Below are positions 27,170 through 36,064 of a stretch of DNA of 64,000 bases, piece after piece. The position numbers were made by a program, and so were the translations under genes. Source of the stretch: Amycolatopsis sp. (GTDB lineage Bacteria > Actinomycetota > Actinomycetes > Mycobacteriales > Pseudonocardiaceae). Location of the stretch: the NCBI RefSeq assembly GCF_025464955.1, contig NZ_JAODNM010000072.1, positions 1 through 64,000 of the forward strand. The letters run 5' to 3'. Every line of letters starts with the position of its first letter. Within the stretch, counting starts at the first letter, position 1. A model generated the notes under the pieces. It did no database searches. It was not told where the DNA came from and worked only from the letters and a program-made list of their open reading frames with translations.

Positions 27170-29274
27170 GAACGGCCTTTCTGGGCGTGGGCGGCAAGTT
27201 CGGTTTTGATCCACTCGACCTGGACGCGCATGAGGTTCTCCGCGACTTCCTCAGCCTGCGGGGTCATGTGCGTCGCGCCGGCCAGCGGCAGGAACGTGTG
27301 CGCCTTGCCGGCCGCCAGTAGGGCCGACGACAGCCGCAGCGAATGCGCGACGAACACGTTGTCGTCCGCGAGGCCGTGCACGATGAGCAGCGCGCGGCTG
27401 AGTTCCCCGGCGTCGGCGATCAGCGAGTTGTGCCGGTAGGACTCCGGCTCGTCCTGCGGGGTACCGAGATAGCGCTCGGTGTAGTGCGTGTCGTACAACG
27501 ACCAGTCCGTGACCGGCGCGCCCGCGATCCCCGCGTGAAAGACGTCCGGGCGCCGGAGCACGGCCAACGCCGAGAGATAGCCGCCGTAGGACCAGCCGCG
27601 GATCGCGACCCGCTCCAGATCGAGCTCCGGCCGGGTCGCCGCGACCGCGTGCAGGGCGTCGACCTGGTCGGCGAGAGTGACCTCTGCGAGCTTGCCGGCG
27701 ATCTCCTGTTCCCAGGCCGGACCGCGACCCGGCGTACCGCGACCGTCCGCGACGAGTACCGCGAAGCCCTGGTCGGCAAGCCACTGCGGCACGAGGAAGG
27801 CGTTGCGGCTCTGCAGGACCCGCTGGGCGTGCGGGCCGCCGTACGGATCGAGTAGGACCGGAAGCTTCCCGTCGGCCGGGTCGTAGCCCGTCGGCAACAG
27901 CAGCGCCGCGCGCAGCCCGCGCTCACCCAGCGTCAGCCACTTCAGGTTCAGCACGAGCCCAGGGTCCACTGTGGACGACGAGATCCCGGCGACCGGCTTG
28001 CCGTCGTCGAGGACCGTGACCTCGGGGCCGTTGTGTGTCAGGCTCCACGACGACAGCACGGTCAGCTCGGCGCTACCCGCGCCGGCGTGGACCCCGTCCG
28101 TCCCGGACAGGCGCCGGACGGCGTCGCCTTCGGTGCGGTAGACGTGGATCTGCGTCGGATCCTGTTCGGACGCGCTGAACAGCACCTCGTTGCCGACAGC
28201 GACCACCGAGCGCACCTGCAGCCCTGGTTCGGTGACCGCGGTGCCGTCGATCGTGAGCCGGTGGCTGCCTTCCGACGCCCGGACGTCCACGAGCCGGCCA
28301 CCGGCCGTCCACGCGGGCACCCCCGGCACGAGGTCGATCCAGACCGGGTCGGTCTCGGTGTGCAACGTGGTCACCGAGCCGTCCGCGGGATCGACCGCCA
28401 GGATCTGCTTCCGGCGCTGGTCACGCGACTGCACGGCGAGCAGCGGCGGGCCGCCGGCCGACCAGTGCACGCTCGCCAGGTACTCCCAGTCGCCGCGCTG
28501 GACGTCGACGTGGGCGCCGTCCAGCCCGAGGATCGCCAGTGACACCTCGACGTTCGGCACGCCGGCCGCCGGGTAGGCGACGACGTTGGCGGGCTGGTCC
28601 GGGTTCACCGGGTCCGCGATGGTCCAGCGGGGCACCGGCGTCCGGTCGTACCGCTCGACCAGCAGGCTCAGGCCGTCCGGCGACCACCAGTAGCCGTTCG
28701 ACCGGTCCATCTCCTCGCCGGCGATGAATTCCGCGAGGCCCCAGGCGATCTCGTCGCCGTCCTCGCCGACGATCTCGCTGTCCTCGCCCGTGGCCAGGTC
28801 GACCACGCGAAGTCGTCGATCGCGGACATACGCGACATGCGTGCCGGTGGGGTTGGGCCGAGGATCGATCACCGCGCCGTCGACGCGCTTGGTGACCTCG
28901 CCCGTGGCCAGGTCGAGCGTGTAGAGCTTGCCCGACAACGAAAACGCGGCGACGCTGAACTCGTCGTCGACCGTGTAGCCGACGACCCCGCCGGAAGTCT
29001 CCCGGCTGCGCTCACGCCGCGCGCGCTCTTCCGGCGGCAACTCCTCCTCGCCGGGCAGCAGCTCCACGGCGTCCACCAGCTTCGACTCCGTACCGGACGC
29101 GACGTCGAGCGACCAGAGGCTGTTGCGCGGGTCGGTGCCGGTCTCGGAGCGCAGGAACAGGACCCGCGTGTGGTCCGGGGAAACCCGGAAGCCCTTGGGC
29201 GCGCCCAAGGTGAATCGCCGGGTGCGGGCTTGCAGGCGGAGGAACGAGTTCGCGGGATCGGTCACACCAGGCAC
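27166..29274 (-). CDS. S9 family prolyl (dipeptidyl) peptidase
   Basis: The 702-residue protein has a DPP-IV-type beta-propeller (about residues 40-440) and an alpha/beta-hydrolase catalytic domain. The propeller shows GLAEFIAGEEMDRSNGYWWSPDG, whose paired Glu residues anchor the substrate N-terminus in dipeptidyl peptidases. The triad is Ser in RGWSYGGYLS (about 560), Asp in GLADDNV and His in GATHMTP. No signal peptide is visible, so a cytoplasmic role in peptide turnover is likely. Start GTG 29274 or 29265. It is coupled with the LLM oxidoreductase by ATGA overlap. Confidence 0.92.
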   Translation of the reverse strand: MPGVTDPANSFLRLQARTRRFTLGAPKGFRVSPDHTRVLFLRSETGTDPRNSLWSLDVASGTESKLVDAVELLPGEEELPPEERARRERSRETSGGVVGYTVDDEFSVAAFSLSGKLYTLDLATGEVTKRVDGAVIDPRPNPTGTHVAYVRDRRLRVVDLATGEDSEIVGEDGDEIAWGLAEFIAGEEMDRSNGYWWSPDGLSLLVERYDRTPVPRWTIADPVNPDQPANVVAYPAAGVPNVEVSLAILGLDGAHVDVQRGDWEYLASVHWSAGGPPLLAVQSRDQRRKQILAVDPADGSVTTLHTETDPVWIDLVPGVPAWTAGGRLVDVRASEGSHRLTIDGTAVTEPGLQVRSVVAVGNEVLFSASEQDPTQIHVYRTEGDAVRRLSGTDGVHAGAGSAELTVLSSWSLTHNGPEVTVLDDGKPVAGISSSTVDPGLVLNLKWLTLGERGLRAALLLPTGYDPADGKLPVLLDPYGGPHAQRVLQSRNAFLVPQWLADQGFAVLVADGRGTPGRGPAWEQEIAGKLAEVTLADQVDALHAVAATRPELDLERVAIRGWSYGGYLSALAVLRRPDVFHAGIAGAPVTDWSLYDTHYTERYLGTPQDEPESYRHNSLIADAGELSRALLIVHGLADDNVFVAHSLRLSSALLAAGKAHTFLPLAGATHMTPQAEEVAENLMRVQVEWIKTELAAHAQKGRS

Positions 29275-29286
29275 TCTTTCAGACGA

Positions 29287-30156
29287 TCACGCGGGGACGC
29301 CAACACCCTTCAGTTTCTTCAGTTCGGCCTTGACGTCGAAGTGGGATTCCGGGAAGGCCGGTGCGAGGTCCTTCAACGTCTCCGTGAGCAGCTGGGCGAC
29401 CGCCCAGTTGCGGTACCACTTGTGGTCTGACGGCACGACGTACCAGGGCGCGGCGTCGGTCGACGTCTCACGCAGGACGTCGAGGTAGGCGGCGTCGTAG
29501 TCCGCCCATTGGGAGCGGGCTTCGAGGTCGGACGGGTCGTACTTCCACCACTTCGTCGGGTCGAGCAGCCGCGCCTTGAGCCGCTTGCGCTGGGCCTCGG
29601 GCGAGATGTGCAGGAACGCCTTCACGATCGTCATACCGCCGTCGACGAGCTCATGTTCGAACTCGTTGATCTCGGCGAAGCGCCTGGCCTGCTCGTCGTC
29701 GGTCAGCAGCCCCTGCACCCGCGGGACCAGCACGTCTTCGTAGTGCGAGCGGTCGAACACGCCGATGTGACCGGGCGTGGGCAGCTTCTTGCGCACCCGC
29801 CACAGGTAGTGGTGGCGGCGTTCGGCCGGGGTCGGCTTCTTGAACGCCTCGTACTGCACGCCCATCGGGTTGACCAGGCCCAGCACGTGCCGGACGGTGC
29901 CGCCCTTGCCCGAGGTGTCCATCCCCTGCAGGACGAGGAGGACGCTGCGGTCGCCTCCGGCCGCGCCCTCGGCGTACAGGGCCTCCTGCATGTTCTCGAG
30001 CCGTTCGCCGGCGCCGAGCAGCTTCTTCTGGGCCTTGATCCTGGTGTCGGGTCCGGCGGGGAACGAGCCCGGCTCGGGAAGCACGCTGAGATCCGCGACC
30101 CCAACCCCGACCCGCAACACGTCCCGCACCGAAGCCTTCGTCTGATCCTTGGTCAT
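29287..30156 (-). CDS. Polyphosphate kinase 2 family protein (PPK2)
   Basis: A 289-residue P-loop enzyme moving phosphate between polyphosphate and nucleotides. Walker A is LQGMDTSGKGGTVRHVLG (about residues 76-93), the lid/Walker B region is IGVFDRSHYEDVLVPRV, and the Arg-rich lid AERRHHYLWRVRKKLP is present. Length fits single-domain PPK2 (class I/III subtypes not separated by eye). It is 12 bases after the S9 peptidase start region on the same strand and may head that transcript. Confidence 0.92.
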   Translation of the reverse strand: MTKDQTKASVRDVLRVGVGVADLSVLPEPGSFPAGPDTRIKAQKKLLGAGERLENMQEALYAEGAAGGDRSVLLVLQGMDTSGKGGTVRHVLGLVNPMGVQYEAFKKPTPAERRHHYLWRVRKKLPTPGHIGVFDRSHYEDVLVPRVQGLLTDDEQARRFAEINEFEHELVDGGMTIVKAFLHISPEAQRKRLKARLLDPTKWWKYDPSDLEARSQWADYDAAYLDVLRETSTDAAPWYVVPSDHKWYRNWAVAQLLTETLKDLAPAFPESHFDVKAELKKLKGVGVPA

Positions 30157-30195
30157 CGGTCGACCTTAGCCACCCACGCCTGAACAGGCCGTTCG

Positions 30196-30669
30196 TCAGG
30201 CCGCGGCGGCGGTCGCGAACAGCCGCAGAAGGCCTTCGTGACCGTCCGGGCTGTCGACGCCGCTCCGCACCGACTCGGCACCCTCGCCGTGGCGTTCGAA
30301 CCCGCGATGCTCCAGCTCCACGCGGGTGGCGGCGGGGCCTTCGGCGATGAACCTGACCTCGATCTCACTGGCGTGCGAGACGTCCGGGTCGTACGCCCAG
30401 TCGCCGTTGAGCTGCCACGTCAGAACCACTCTGGAGGGTGGCTCGTAGGCGAGCACGGTGCCCCAGTCGCACTCGCTGCCGTCGACCCCGATCTCGTACC
30501 AGCGCCCGCCGACCTTCGGCTCCAGGACGACGTCGGACTGGGCGGCCTCGCCGATGCTGTGCTGACGCGGCCACCAGGTGCCGAAGCCCTCGGTGTAAAC
30601 CTGGAACGCCCGCGCCTGCCCGCAGGCCACGGTGATGGTCTTGCGCACGGATTCGATCGTCTGCGTCAT
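30196..30669 (-). CDS. SRPBCC (AHSA1-like) domain protein
   Basis: 157 residues of the START/SRPBCC fold: ARAFQVYTEGFGTWWPRQHSIG, EPKVGGRWYEIGVDGSECDWGTVLAYEPPSRVVLTWQ and VELEHRGFERHG are typical of the Aha1-like ligand-binding group. Its ATG at 30669 overlaps the ArsR stop (ATGA); such ArsR-SRPBCC pairs are common, the SRPBCC protein probably binding a hydrophobic ligand or detoxifying it. Ligand unknown. Confidence 0.88.
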   Translation of the reverse strand: MTQTIESVRKTITVACGQARAFQVYTEGFGTWWPRQHSIGEAAQSDVVLEPKVGGRWYEIGVDGSECDWGTVLAYEPPSRVVLTWQLNGDWAYDPDVSHASEIEVRFIAEGPAATRVELEHRGFERHGEGAESVRSGVDSPDGHEGLLRLFATAAAA

Positions 30670-30995
30670 GGCTGTTCTCCACTTTCCCGTTCCGCCGCCT
30701 CCGCTGCCTGCGCGAAGGACGTCATCGCCTCGGACCACATCCGGTCGAGGTACGCCCGCAACCCGGCGATGCCCTCCGGCCTGAGCCGGTAGAGGCGTTT
30801 CGTGCCGGCGGCCTGGTCGGCGACCAGGCCCGCGTCCTTGAGCACCTTGAGGTGCTGGGACACCGCGGGACGACTGATCGGCAGCCCGTCGGCGAGCTCT
30901 CCGACAGCACGCGGCCCGTCGCGGAGCGCCTCGAAGATGGCGCGTCGCGACGGGTCGGCCAACGAGGCCAGCGCGTCGACTCCGTAAGTCGTCAC
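30666..30995 (-). CDS. ArsR/SmtB-family winged-helix regulator
   Basis: 109 residues: ALASLADPSRRAIFEALRDGPRAVGELADGLPISRPAVSQHLKVLKDAGLV is a classic ArsR HTH, followed by RLYRLRPEGIAGLRAYLDRMW. No metal-binding Cys pairs are seen, so it is likely of the SRPBCC-associated, non-metal class. Start is GTG 30995; the open frame extends to 32012 but is antisense to rocD and is rejected. It probably represses its own two-gene operon. Confidence 0.9.
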   Translation of the reverse strand: MTTYGVDALASLADPSRRAIFEALRDGPRAVGELADGLPISRPAVSQHLKVLKDAGLVADQAAGTKRLYRLRPEGIAGLRAYLDRMWSEAMTSFAQAAEAAERESGEQP

Positions 30996-31000
30996 GAACG

Positions 31001-31016
31001 GTAAGTTACGGCTTAC
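31001..31016 (-). promoter_or_regulatory. Candidate ArsR operator
   Basis: GTAAGttacggCTTAC: 5-base arms separated by six bases, six bases upstream of the ArsR GTG start. An AT-richer dyad in a GC-rich gap at this position fits autorepression. Inferred. Confidence 0.4.
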
Positions 31017-31148
31017 TGAGCAGTGGGTCAACCAATCGGACCCCCAACGCAACGTTCCGCCGCCGAATAGCGGATCTCCGCAACGAACAACCCAGACGAG
31101 CAACGTTTCCCGGCTGAACTCCTCGCTCAAGCCACCTAACCTGAACGT

Positions 31149-32369
31149 ATGACGACGTTTGCCTCGCAGCACGCCACGGCCGGCTTCATCGCGCTCGACG
31201 AGCAGTGGAGCACGCACAACTACCACCCGCTGCCGGTCGTGATCGCCGAGGCCGAAGGCGCCTCCGTGACCGACGTCGACGGCAAGAGCTACCTGGACTT
31301 CCTGTCCGGGTATTCGGCGATGAACTTCGGGCATCGCCACCCCGCGCTGATCGCCGCCGCGACGGAGCAGCTCGGCCGGGTGACACTGACCTCGCGCGCC
31401 TTCCACCATGACCAGCTGGGCCTGTTCTGCCAGGAGCTGGCCGAGCTGACCGGGACCGAGATGGTGCTGCCGATGAACTCCGGTGCCGAAGCCGTCGAGT
31501 CCGCGGTGAAGGTCGCGCGCAAATGGGCGTACCAGGTCAAGGGCGTCCCGGACGGCCAAGCTGAGATCGTCGTCGCGGGGTCGAACTTCCACGGCCGCAC
31601 CACGACGATCGTCTCGTTCTCCACCGACGAGACGGCGCGAGCCGACTTCGGCCCGTTCACGCCCGGGTTCGTCACGGTCGCCTACGGCGATGCCGCGGCG
31701 CTGCGTGACGCCATCAACGAGCGCACAGCCGCGGTGCTGCTGGAGCCGATCCAAGGCGAGGCCGGCGTCATCGTCCCGCCCGCCGGCTACCTGGCTGAGG
31801 CCCGCCGCCTGTGCGACGAGCACAACGTCCTGCTCATCGCCGATGAGATCCAGTCCGGCCTCGCCCGCACTGGCGAACTCCTGGCACTCGACCACGAAGG
31901 CGTCCGCGCCGATCTCTACACCCTCGGCAAGGCGCTCGGCGGCGGCATCCTGCCGGTGTCCGCAGTAGTGGGCAGCCGCGCCGTGCTCGGTGTGCTGAAG
32001 CCGGGCGAACACGGCTCGACGTTCGGCGGCAACCCGCTGGCCTGCGCCGTCGGCCGCGCGGTCATCCGGCTACTGGCCACCGGCGAGTTCCAGCAGCGCT
32101 CGACGGAACTGGGCGCGCACCTGCACTCGCGGCTGGGCGCACTGGTCGGCCACGGCCTGTCCGCGGTCCGCGGCCGCGGCCTGTGGGCCGGCATCGACAT
32201 CGCCCCCGGCGGCCCGAGCGGCCGCGAGGCATCGCAGGCACTGATGGCCGAAGGCGTGCTGTGCAAGGAAACCCACGACCACACCTTGCGTATCGCACCC
32301 CCGCTGGTGATCACCCGCGAGGAACTCGACCGCGGCATCGACGCCATCACCCGCGCCGTCACCCGGTAG
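31149..32369 (+). CDS. rocD: Ornithine--oxo-acid aminotransferase
   Basis: Class III PLP aminotransferase of 406 residues converting ornithine to glutamate-5-semialdehyde. It has ALDEQWSTHNYHPLPVVIAEAEG (ornithine-AT N-terminus), LSGYSAMNFGHRHP, NSGAEAVESAVKVARKWAY, EPIQGEAGVIVPPAGYL, LLIADEIQSGLARTG and the PLP-Lys block TLGKALGGG (about 260). It is divergent from the arsR gene by 153 bases. Product joins the proline/glutamate route encoded at 45-48 kb. The 3' 454 bases overlap an antisense open frame of the hypothetical gene that converges on it. Confidence 0.95.
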   Translation: MTTFASQHATAGFIALDEQWSTHNYHPLPVVIAEAEGASVTDVDGKSYLDFLSGYSAMNFGHRHPALIAAATEQLGRVTLTSRAFHHDQLGLFCQELAELTGTEMVLPMNSGAEAVESAVKVARKWAYQVKGVPDGQAEIVVAGSNFHGRTTTIVSFSTDETARADFGPFTPGFVTVAYGDAAALRDAINERTAAVLLEPIQGEAGVIVPPAGYLAEARRLCDEHNVLLIADEIQSGLARTGELLALDHEGVRADLYTLGKALGGGILPVSAVVGSRAVLGVLKPGEHGSTFGGNPLACAVGRAVIRLLATGEFQQRSTELGAHLHSRLGALVGHGLSAVRGRGLWAGIDIAPGGPSGREASQALMAEGVLCKETHDHTLRIAPPLVITREELDRGIDAITRAVTR

Positions 32370-32881
32370 CCCAGGTGGGCCACGGCCGCCGGCGGTGAGG
32401 TGAAAGGGACGTTTCTTGCGTTGAGCGCGCAATCGGCATATTCCCAGCCGGCCACGAGATCACGGCACAAGATCGTCAGGGACCCCGACAAGAAGGCGAT
32501 CTCCTGACTACATCCACGCGGGCCGGGGAGAATCTCGTCGAGGATGACCGTGCCGACCCGGTTCCAGTCCCGCGGAGAGCTGCCGGTGTCCAAGTCGAAG
32601 CCACTGACGCCGGTATAGCGAATCGTCAGGTTCTCTTCGTGTTTCCAGCAGTTGTGCCGAAATCTGAGGATCAGATCGACCTCGCCGCCAGCGCCACCGA
32701 ACTCGATCTGTTCGAGAGCCAGGTCCTTCACGCATCGTTTGCCGTAGTAGTCGTAGTGGCCAGAGTCTGTCGCGAAAGCCTTCGCACCCGGGGGCAGGTC
32801 TTCAGCGAAGCCGGCGAGTCGTTCCTGGTACTCGACCGGGGAACTGTAGTTGTCCGGCGTCCTCGCGACGACGTACTTCAC
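31916..32881 (-). CDS. Hypothetical protein, third gene of the ABC-F operon; 3' end uncertain
   Basis: The GTG at 32881 overlaps the D-amino acid oxidase stop as GTGA, and the first ~145 residues (KYVVARTPDNYSSPVEYQ..., SGHYDYYGKRC, FRHNCWKHEENLTIRYTG, DWNRVGTVILDE) look like a real globular domain with several Cys and aromatic residues; I do not recognise the family. From about 32440 the frame runs into the dispersed repeat core GAAACGTCCC and then 454 bases antisense through rocD before a stop at 31916. The natural C-terminus was probably lost or replaced by the repeat. Treat only 32440-32881 as reliable. Confidence 0.45.
   Translation of the reverse strand: MKYVVARTPDNYSSPVEYQERLAGFAEDLPPGAKAFATDSGHYDYYGKRCVKDLALEQIEFGGAGGEVDLILRFRHNCWKHEENLTIRYTGVSGFDLDTGSSPRDWNRVGTVILDEILPGPRGCSQEIAFLSGSLTILCRDLVAGWEYADCALNARNVPFTSPPAAVAHLGYRVTARVMASMPRSSSSRVITSGGAIRKVWSWVSLHSTPSAISACDASRPLGPPGAMSMPAHRPRPRTADRPWPTSAPSRECRCAPSSVERCWNSPVASSRMTARPTAQASGLPPNVEPCSPGFSTPSTARLPTTADTGRMPPPSALPRV
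32398..32435. repeat. Short dispersed repeat fragment (AAAGGGACGTTTC type)
   Basis: GAAAGGGACGTTTCTTGCG followed by TTGAGCGCGCAA; the core GGGACGTTTC recurs inverted at about 45074-45083. It lies at the 3' junction of rocD and the hypothetical gene. Fragment only. Confidence 0.4.
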
Positions 32882-33756
32882 CCGACCAGAGCCAAGACAT
32901 CGTCGGCACAGCCCCAGGAGAGGGTGATCCCGGCGCCGCCGTGGCCGTAGCAGTGGATGACGTCGCCGACGCGCTCCAGGCGGACTTCGGGACGGTACGG
33001 GCGAAGGCCGACTTTCGTGCCCAGTATGGGAGCGTCCGCGAGGGCAGGGACGAGTTCCCGGCAGCGCCGGACGATGGCGGCGGCGACGTCCGGGTCCGGG
33101 TCGACGTCCGGCCGTCCGGGTTCCTCGGTGCCGCCGCAGACGACGTGCGTGCCGTGGGGGATCACGTAGGCGACCGGGTCGAGTCCTTGGTTGCAAGCCC
33201 ATTCCGTCAAGCCCGGGTCGGCCAGGTGCACGACCTGTCCCCCGACCGCCCGCACCGAGTCGTCCCCGGCCAGGTCACCACCGCCGAGACCCGCCGCGTT
33301 CACGACCAGGTCCGCGTCGACGTCGTCCAGATCGTGCACGCGCCGGTACTCGAAGCGCACTCCGGCGGACGCGACGCCGGCGGCGAGCCGGTCCAGGTAC
33401 ACGGGGGTGTCGACGACGGCCGTGGTGAAGGTCAGCGTGGCGCCTTCCCAAGCCACGTCGTCCATCGCGACCGTCCACTCAGGATCGGGGACGCGCTCGG
33501 CGTGGATCAGCCGCCCCGGCATCATCCGAATACCCGGACCGCCCATCCCGCGGAATTCGGCCACACTCGTCGAGGTCCAAGCCGCACACCGGTCGAACGG
33601 CCGAGTCCCGGGCGGGTAGATCAACCCGCCCGCGATCGCGGAGGTCGTCTCCGAAGGCTTGCCCTCGCTGATCACCGTGACGGCGTGCCCGGCGTGAACG
33701 AGCCGCGAAGCGCAGCTCAGCCCGATGACCCCGCCGCCGACCACCGCCACCCTCAT
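32878..33756 (-). CDS. FAD-dependent D-amino acid oxidase-family protein
   Basis: 292 residues of the DAAO/D-aspartate oxidase group, oxidising D-amino acids to oxo-acids with H2O2. FAD motif RVAVVGGGVIGLSCASRLVHAG (residues 2-22), SETTSAIAGGLIYPPGTRPFDR, LVVNAAGLGGGDLAGD, and the C-terminal substrate/FAD block GLRPYRPEVRLER...CYGHGGAGITLSWG match. ATG 33756 overlaps the ABC-F stop as ATGA; the frame open to 33786 is inside that gene. Confidence 0.9.
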   Translation of the reverse strand: MRVAVVGGGVIGLSCASRLVHAGHAVTVISEGKPSETTSAIAGGLIYPPGTRPFDRCAAWTSTSVAEFRGMGGPGIRMMPGRLIHAERVPDPEWTVAMDDVAWEGATLTFTTAVVDTPVYLDRLAAGVASAGVRFEYRRVHDLDDVDADLVVNAAGLGGGDLAGDDSVRAVGGQVVHLADPGLTEWACNQGLDPVAYVIPHGTHVVCGGTEEPGRPDVDPDPDVAAAIVRRCRELVPALADAPILGTKVGLRPYRPEVRLERVGDVIHCYGHGGAGITLSWGCADDVLALVG

Positions 33757-35375
33757 CGCGCGCGGACAACCCTTCGGTGCGACCAAACCGGTTCGTCCAC
33801 CTCGGACACTTGACCGTCCGAATCGAACAGCACGTACCGGTCGAACGAGCGCGCGAACCAGCGGTCGTGCGTCACCGCGACAACCGTGCCGGTGAACTCG
33901 GCCAACGCGTCCTGCAACGCCTCGGCCGAAACGAGGTCGAGGTTGTCGGTCGGCTCGTCGAGTAGCAGCAGCGTCGCCCCGGACAGCTCGAGCAGCAGCA
34001 CCTGGAACCGCGCCTGCTGGCCGCCGGACAGGCTTTCGAACCGCTGCTCGGCCGACGCCGCGAGCCCGTAACGGCTCAGCACACCGGTCGCCGACCCGCG
34101 TTCGCGCCCGGCCCTGCCCCCTTCACCGCTACCGAGAATGTCGATGAGTGTGCGGCCGACCCACTCAGGATGTTGGTGCGTCTGCGCGAACAGCCCAGGC
34201 ACGACCCGCGAGCCCAGCCGGCAGACGCCGGTGTGCGCCACGCTTACGTCTCCGCCGAGCAGCCGCAGGAAGTGGCTCTTGCCCGACCCGTTGGCACCGA
34301 GCACGCACACGCGGTCGCCGAAGAACAGCTCCAGGCCGAACGGCTTCATCAGCCCGGTCAGCTCAAGGGACTCGCACGTCACGGCCCGGATCGCGGTCCG
34401 GCCGCCGCGCAGTCGCGGGTCGACCTTCTGCTCCCTCGCGGGGGTCGGTGGCGCGCCTTCCTCCTCGAACTTCCGCAACCGGGTCTGCGAGGCCCGATAC
34501 CTCGACGCCAGTTCGTGGCTCATGCTCGCCGCGCGTTGCAGCGACGCGACAAGCTCCTTGAGCTGCTCGTGCTTCTCGTCCCAGCGCCGACGCAGCTCGG
34601 CCATCCGGTCCGCCCGTGCGAGGCGGGCTTCATGCCAGTTGCCGAACCCGCCGCCGTGCACCCAGCACGTCTTGCCTTCGAGCGACACGATGTGCGTCGC
34701 CGCGGCGGCAAGCAGCTCGCGATCGTGACTGACCAGCAGCACGGCCTTACCGGTCTCAGCGAGCTTGTCCTCGAGCCAGCGCTTGCCCGGCACGTCGAGG
34801 TAGTTGTCCGGCTCATCGAGCACGAGTACCTGCTCGGTCCCCCGCAGGAGTACTTCGAGCACGAGCCGCTTCTGCTCACCGCCGGACAGCGTGCCGACAT
34901 CGCGGAACCTCGCCCGGTCGTACGGGACGCCGAGAGCCGCGACGGTCACGGTGTCCCAGAGCACTTCGGCGTCGTACCCGCCTGCCTCACCCCACGCGGT
35001 GAGCGCGTCGGCGTAGCGGAACTGCGTGGGCTCGTCGTCGACGTCCATCAGCGAGAGTTCGGCCGCGTCCAGTTCCACGGCGGCGGCACGCAACGCGGCG
35101 GGCGCGACGTCGAGCAGCAGGTCGCGCACGCTCCGGCCGTCCCGCACCGAACCGACGAACTGCGGCATCACCGCGAGCCCGCCCTGGATCTGGAACGAAC
35201 CCGCAAGCGCCGGGAGCTCACCGGAGAGGATGCGCAGCAGCGTTGTCTTCCCCGCGCCGTTGTCGCCGACGAGCGCCACGACGTCGCCCGCCGAAACCCG
35301 GAACGAGACGTCCGAGAACAGGTCTCTGCCGTCGTTGAGGCGGTATGCCAGTGCGCTGGCTTCGAGGAATCCCAC
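33753..35375 (-). CDS. ABC-F family ATPase (ribosome-acting type)
   Basis: 540 residues with two ABC domains and no membrane part. Domain 1: GDNGAGKTTLLRILSG (about 36-51), signature LSGGEQKRLVLEVLL, Walker B VLVLDEPDNYLD. Domain 2: GANGSGKSHFLRLLGG, LSGGQQARFQVLL, LLLLDEPTDNLD. A charged helical linker (about 240-310) separates them. ABC-F proteins act on the ribosome in translation control or antibiotic protection; which applies is unknown. GTG 35375 (VGFLEASALAYRL) is taken; GTG 35399 is an alternative. First of three coupled genes. Confidence 0.9.
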   Translation of the reverse strand: MGFLEASALAYRLNDGRDLFSDVSFRVSAGDVVALVGDNGAGKTTLLRILSGELPALAGSFQIQGGLAVMPQFVGSVRDGRSVRDLLLDVAPAALRAAAVELDAAELSLMDVDDEPTQFRYADALTAWGEAGGYDAEVLWDTVTVAALGVPYDRARFRDVGTLSGGEQKRLVLEVLLRGTEQVLVLDEPDNYLDVPGKRWLEDKLAETGKAVLLVSHDRELLAAAATHIVSLEGKTCWVHGGGFGNWHEARLARADRMAELRRRWDEKHEQLKELVASLQRAASMSHELASRYRASQTRLRKFEEEGAPPTPAREQKVDPRLRGGRTAIRAVTCESLELTGLMKPFGLELFFGDRVCVLGANGSGKSHFLRLLGGDVSVAHTGVCRLGSRVVPGLFAQTHQHPEWVGRTLIDILGSGEGGRAGRERGSATGVLSRYGLAASAEQRFESLSGGQQARFQVLLLELSGATLLLLDEPTDNLDLVSAEALQDALAEFTGTVVAVTHDRWFARSFDRYVLFDSDGQVSEVDEPVWSHRRVVRAR

Positions 35376-35467
35376 CCGGTCATAGTGTCCGATCCCCACC
35401 CGCGACGGCGACCGGGTTTCCCCGAACGCCTGCCGTAGGCTGCGCGGACGAGGCTTCAGGAGGGGTT

Positions 35468-36064
35468 TTGGTCGAGCGGAGGCTCGCGGTCGGATCGGCG
35501 GTCTGCGCGCTGCTGACGCTCGCGTTGGGGCTCGTCTACGCCGGTGAAAGCACACCCGGCCGAGTCGACGCGGCCGTAAAGTCGGCGATCGACAGCCGCC
35601 TCGGCAGCCACTCCACGGTCCTCTATTGGCTCGTCCTGGCCACCCAGCCGTATTTGTGGATCCCGGTGATCCTGGTCACGGCCGCGATCTGCCTACGTCT
35701 CCGTCGATGCCGTGACGCCGCCTTTGCCCTACTCGGCCCGCCGGTCGCGATCGGGCTCAACTCCTGGGTGCTCAAACCGCTGTTCGACCGCCACTACCAA
35801 GGTGTTCTGGTCTACCCGAGCGGCCACACGGTGAGCCTGGTATCGACGCTGACGATGCTGGCACTGCTCGTTCCGGCGGGAACGGCGACCAGGACCGTTC
35901 TCGGTGTCGGCACGCTGGGGCTCGTCTGCGCCTGTGTCGGCATGATCGGGCTGAGCTACCACTACTTCACCGACATCGTCGGCGGCACGCTCTTCGGCGT
36001 GACGGTCGTGCTGGCTATGGCGTCGTTGTGGCCGCGTCTCGGGCCAGCGCGGTCAACCGGCTGA
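35468..36064 (+). CDS. PAP2-family membrane phosphatase
   Basis: 198 residues with about five or six transmembrane helices. Phosphatase motifs: KPLFDRHYQ (C1-like, variant), YPSGHTVS (C2 Ser/His) and GLSYHYFTDIVGG (C3-like, with His and Asp). Members dephosphorylate lipid phosphates such as undecaprenyl or phosphatidyl phosphates at the membrane. The start is a TTG at 35468 with a strong AGGAGGGG four bases upstream; the longer frame from 35345 is antisense to the ABC-F start. Its last 50 bases overlap zapE convergently. Confidence 0.82.
   Translation: MVERRLAVGSAVCALLTLALGLVYAGESTPGRVDAAVKSAIDSRLGSHSTVLYWLVLATQPYLWIPVILVTAAICLRLRRCRDAAFALLGPPVAIGLNSWVLKPLFDRHYQGVLVYPSGHTVSLVSTLTMLALLVPAGTATRTVLGVGTLGLVCACVGMIGLSYHYFTDIVGGTLFGVTVVLAMASLWPRLGPARSTG

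Noticed and set aside
30666-32012. 448-codon frame joined to the ArsR regulator
   Set aside because: Everything upstream of 30995 is antisense to rocD; the ArsR domain begins at GTG 30995.
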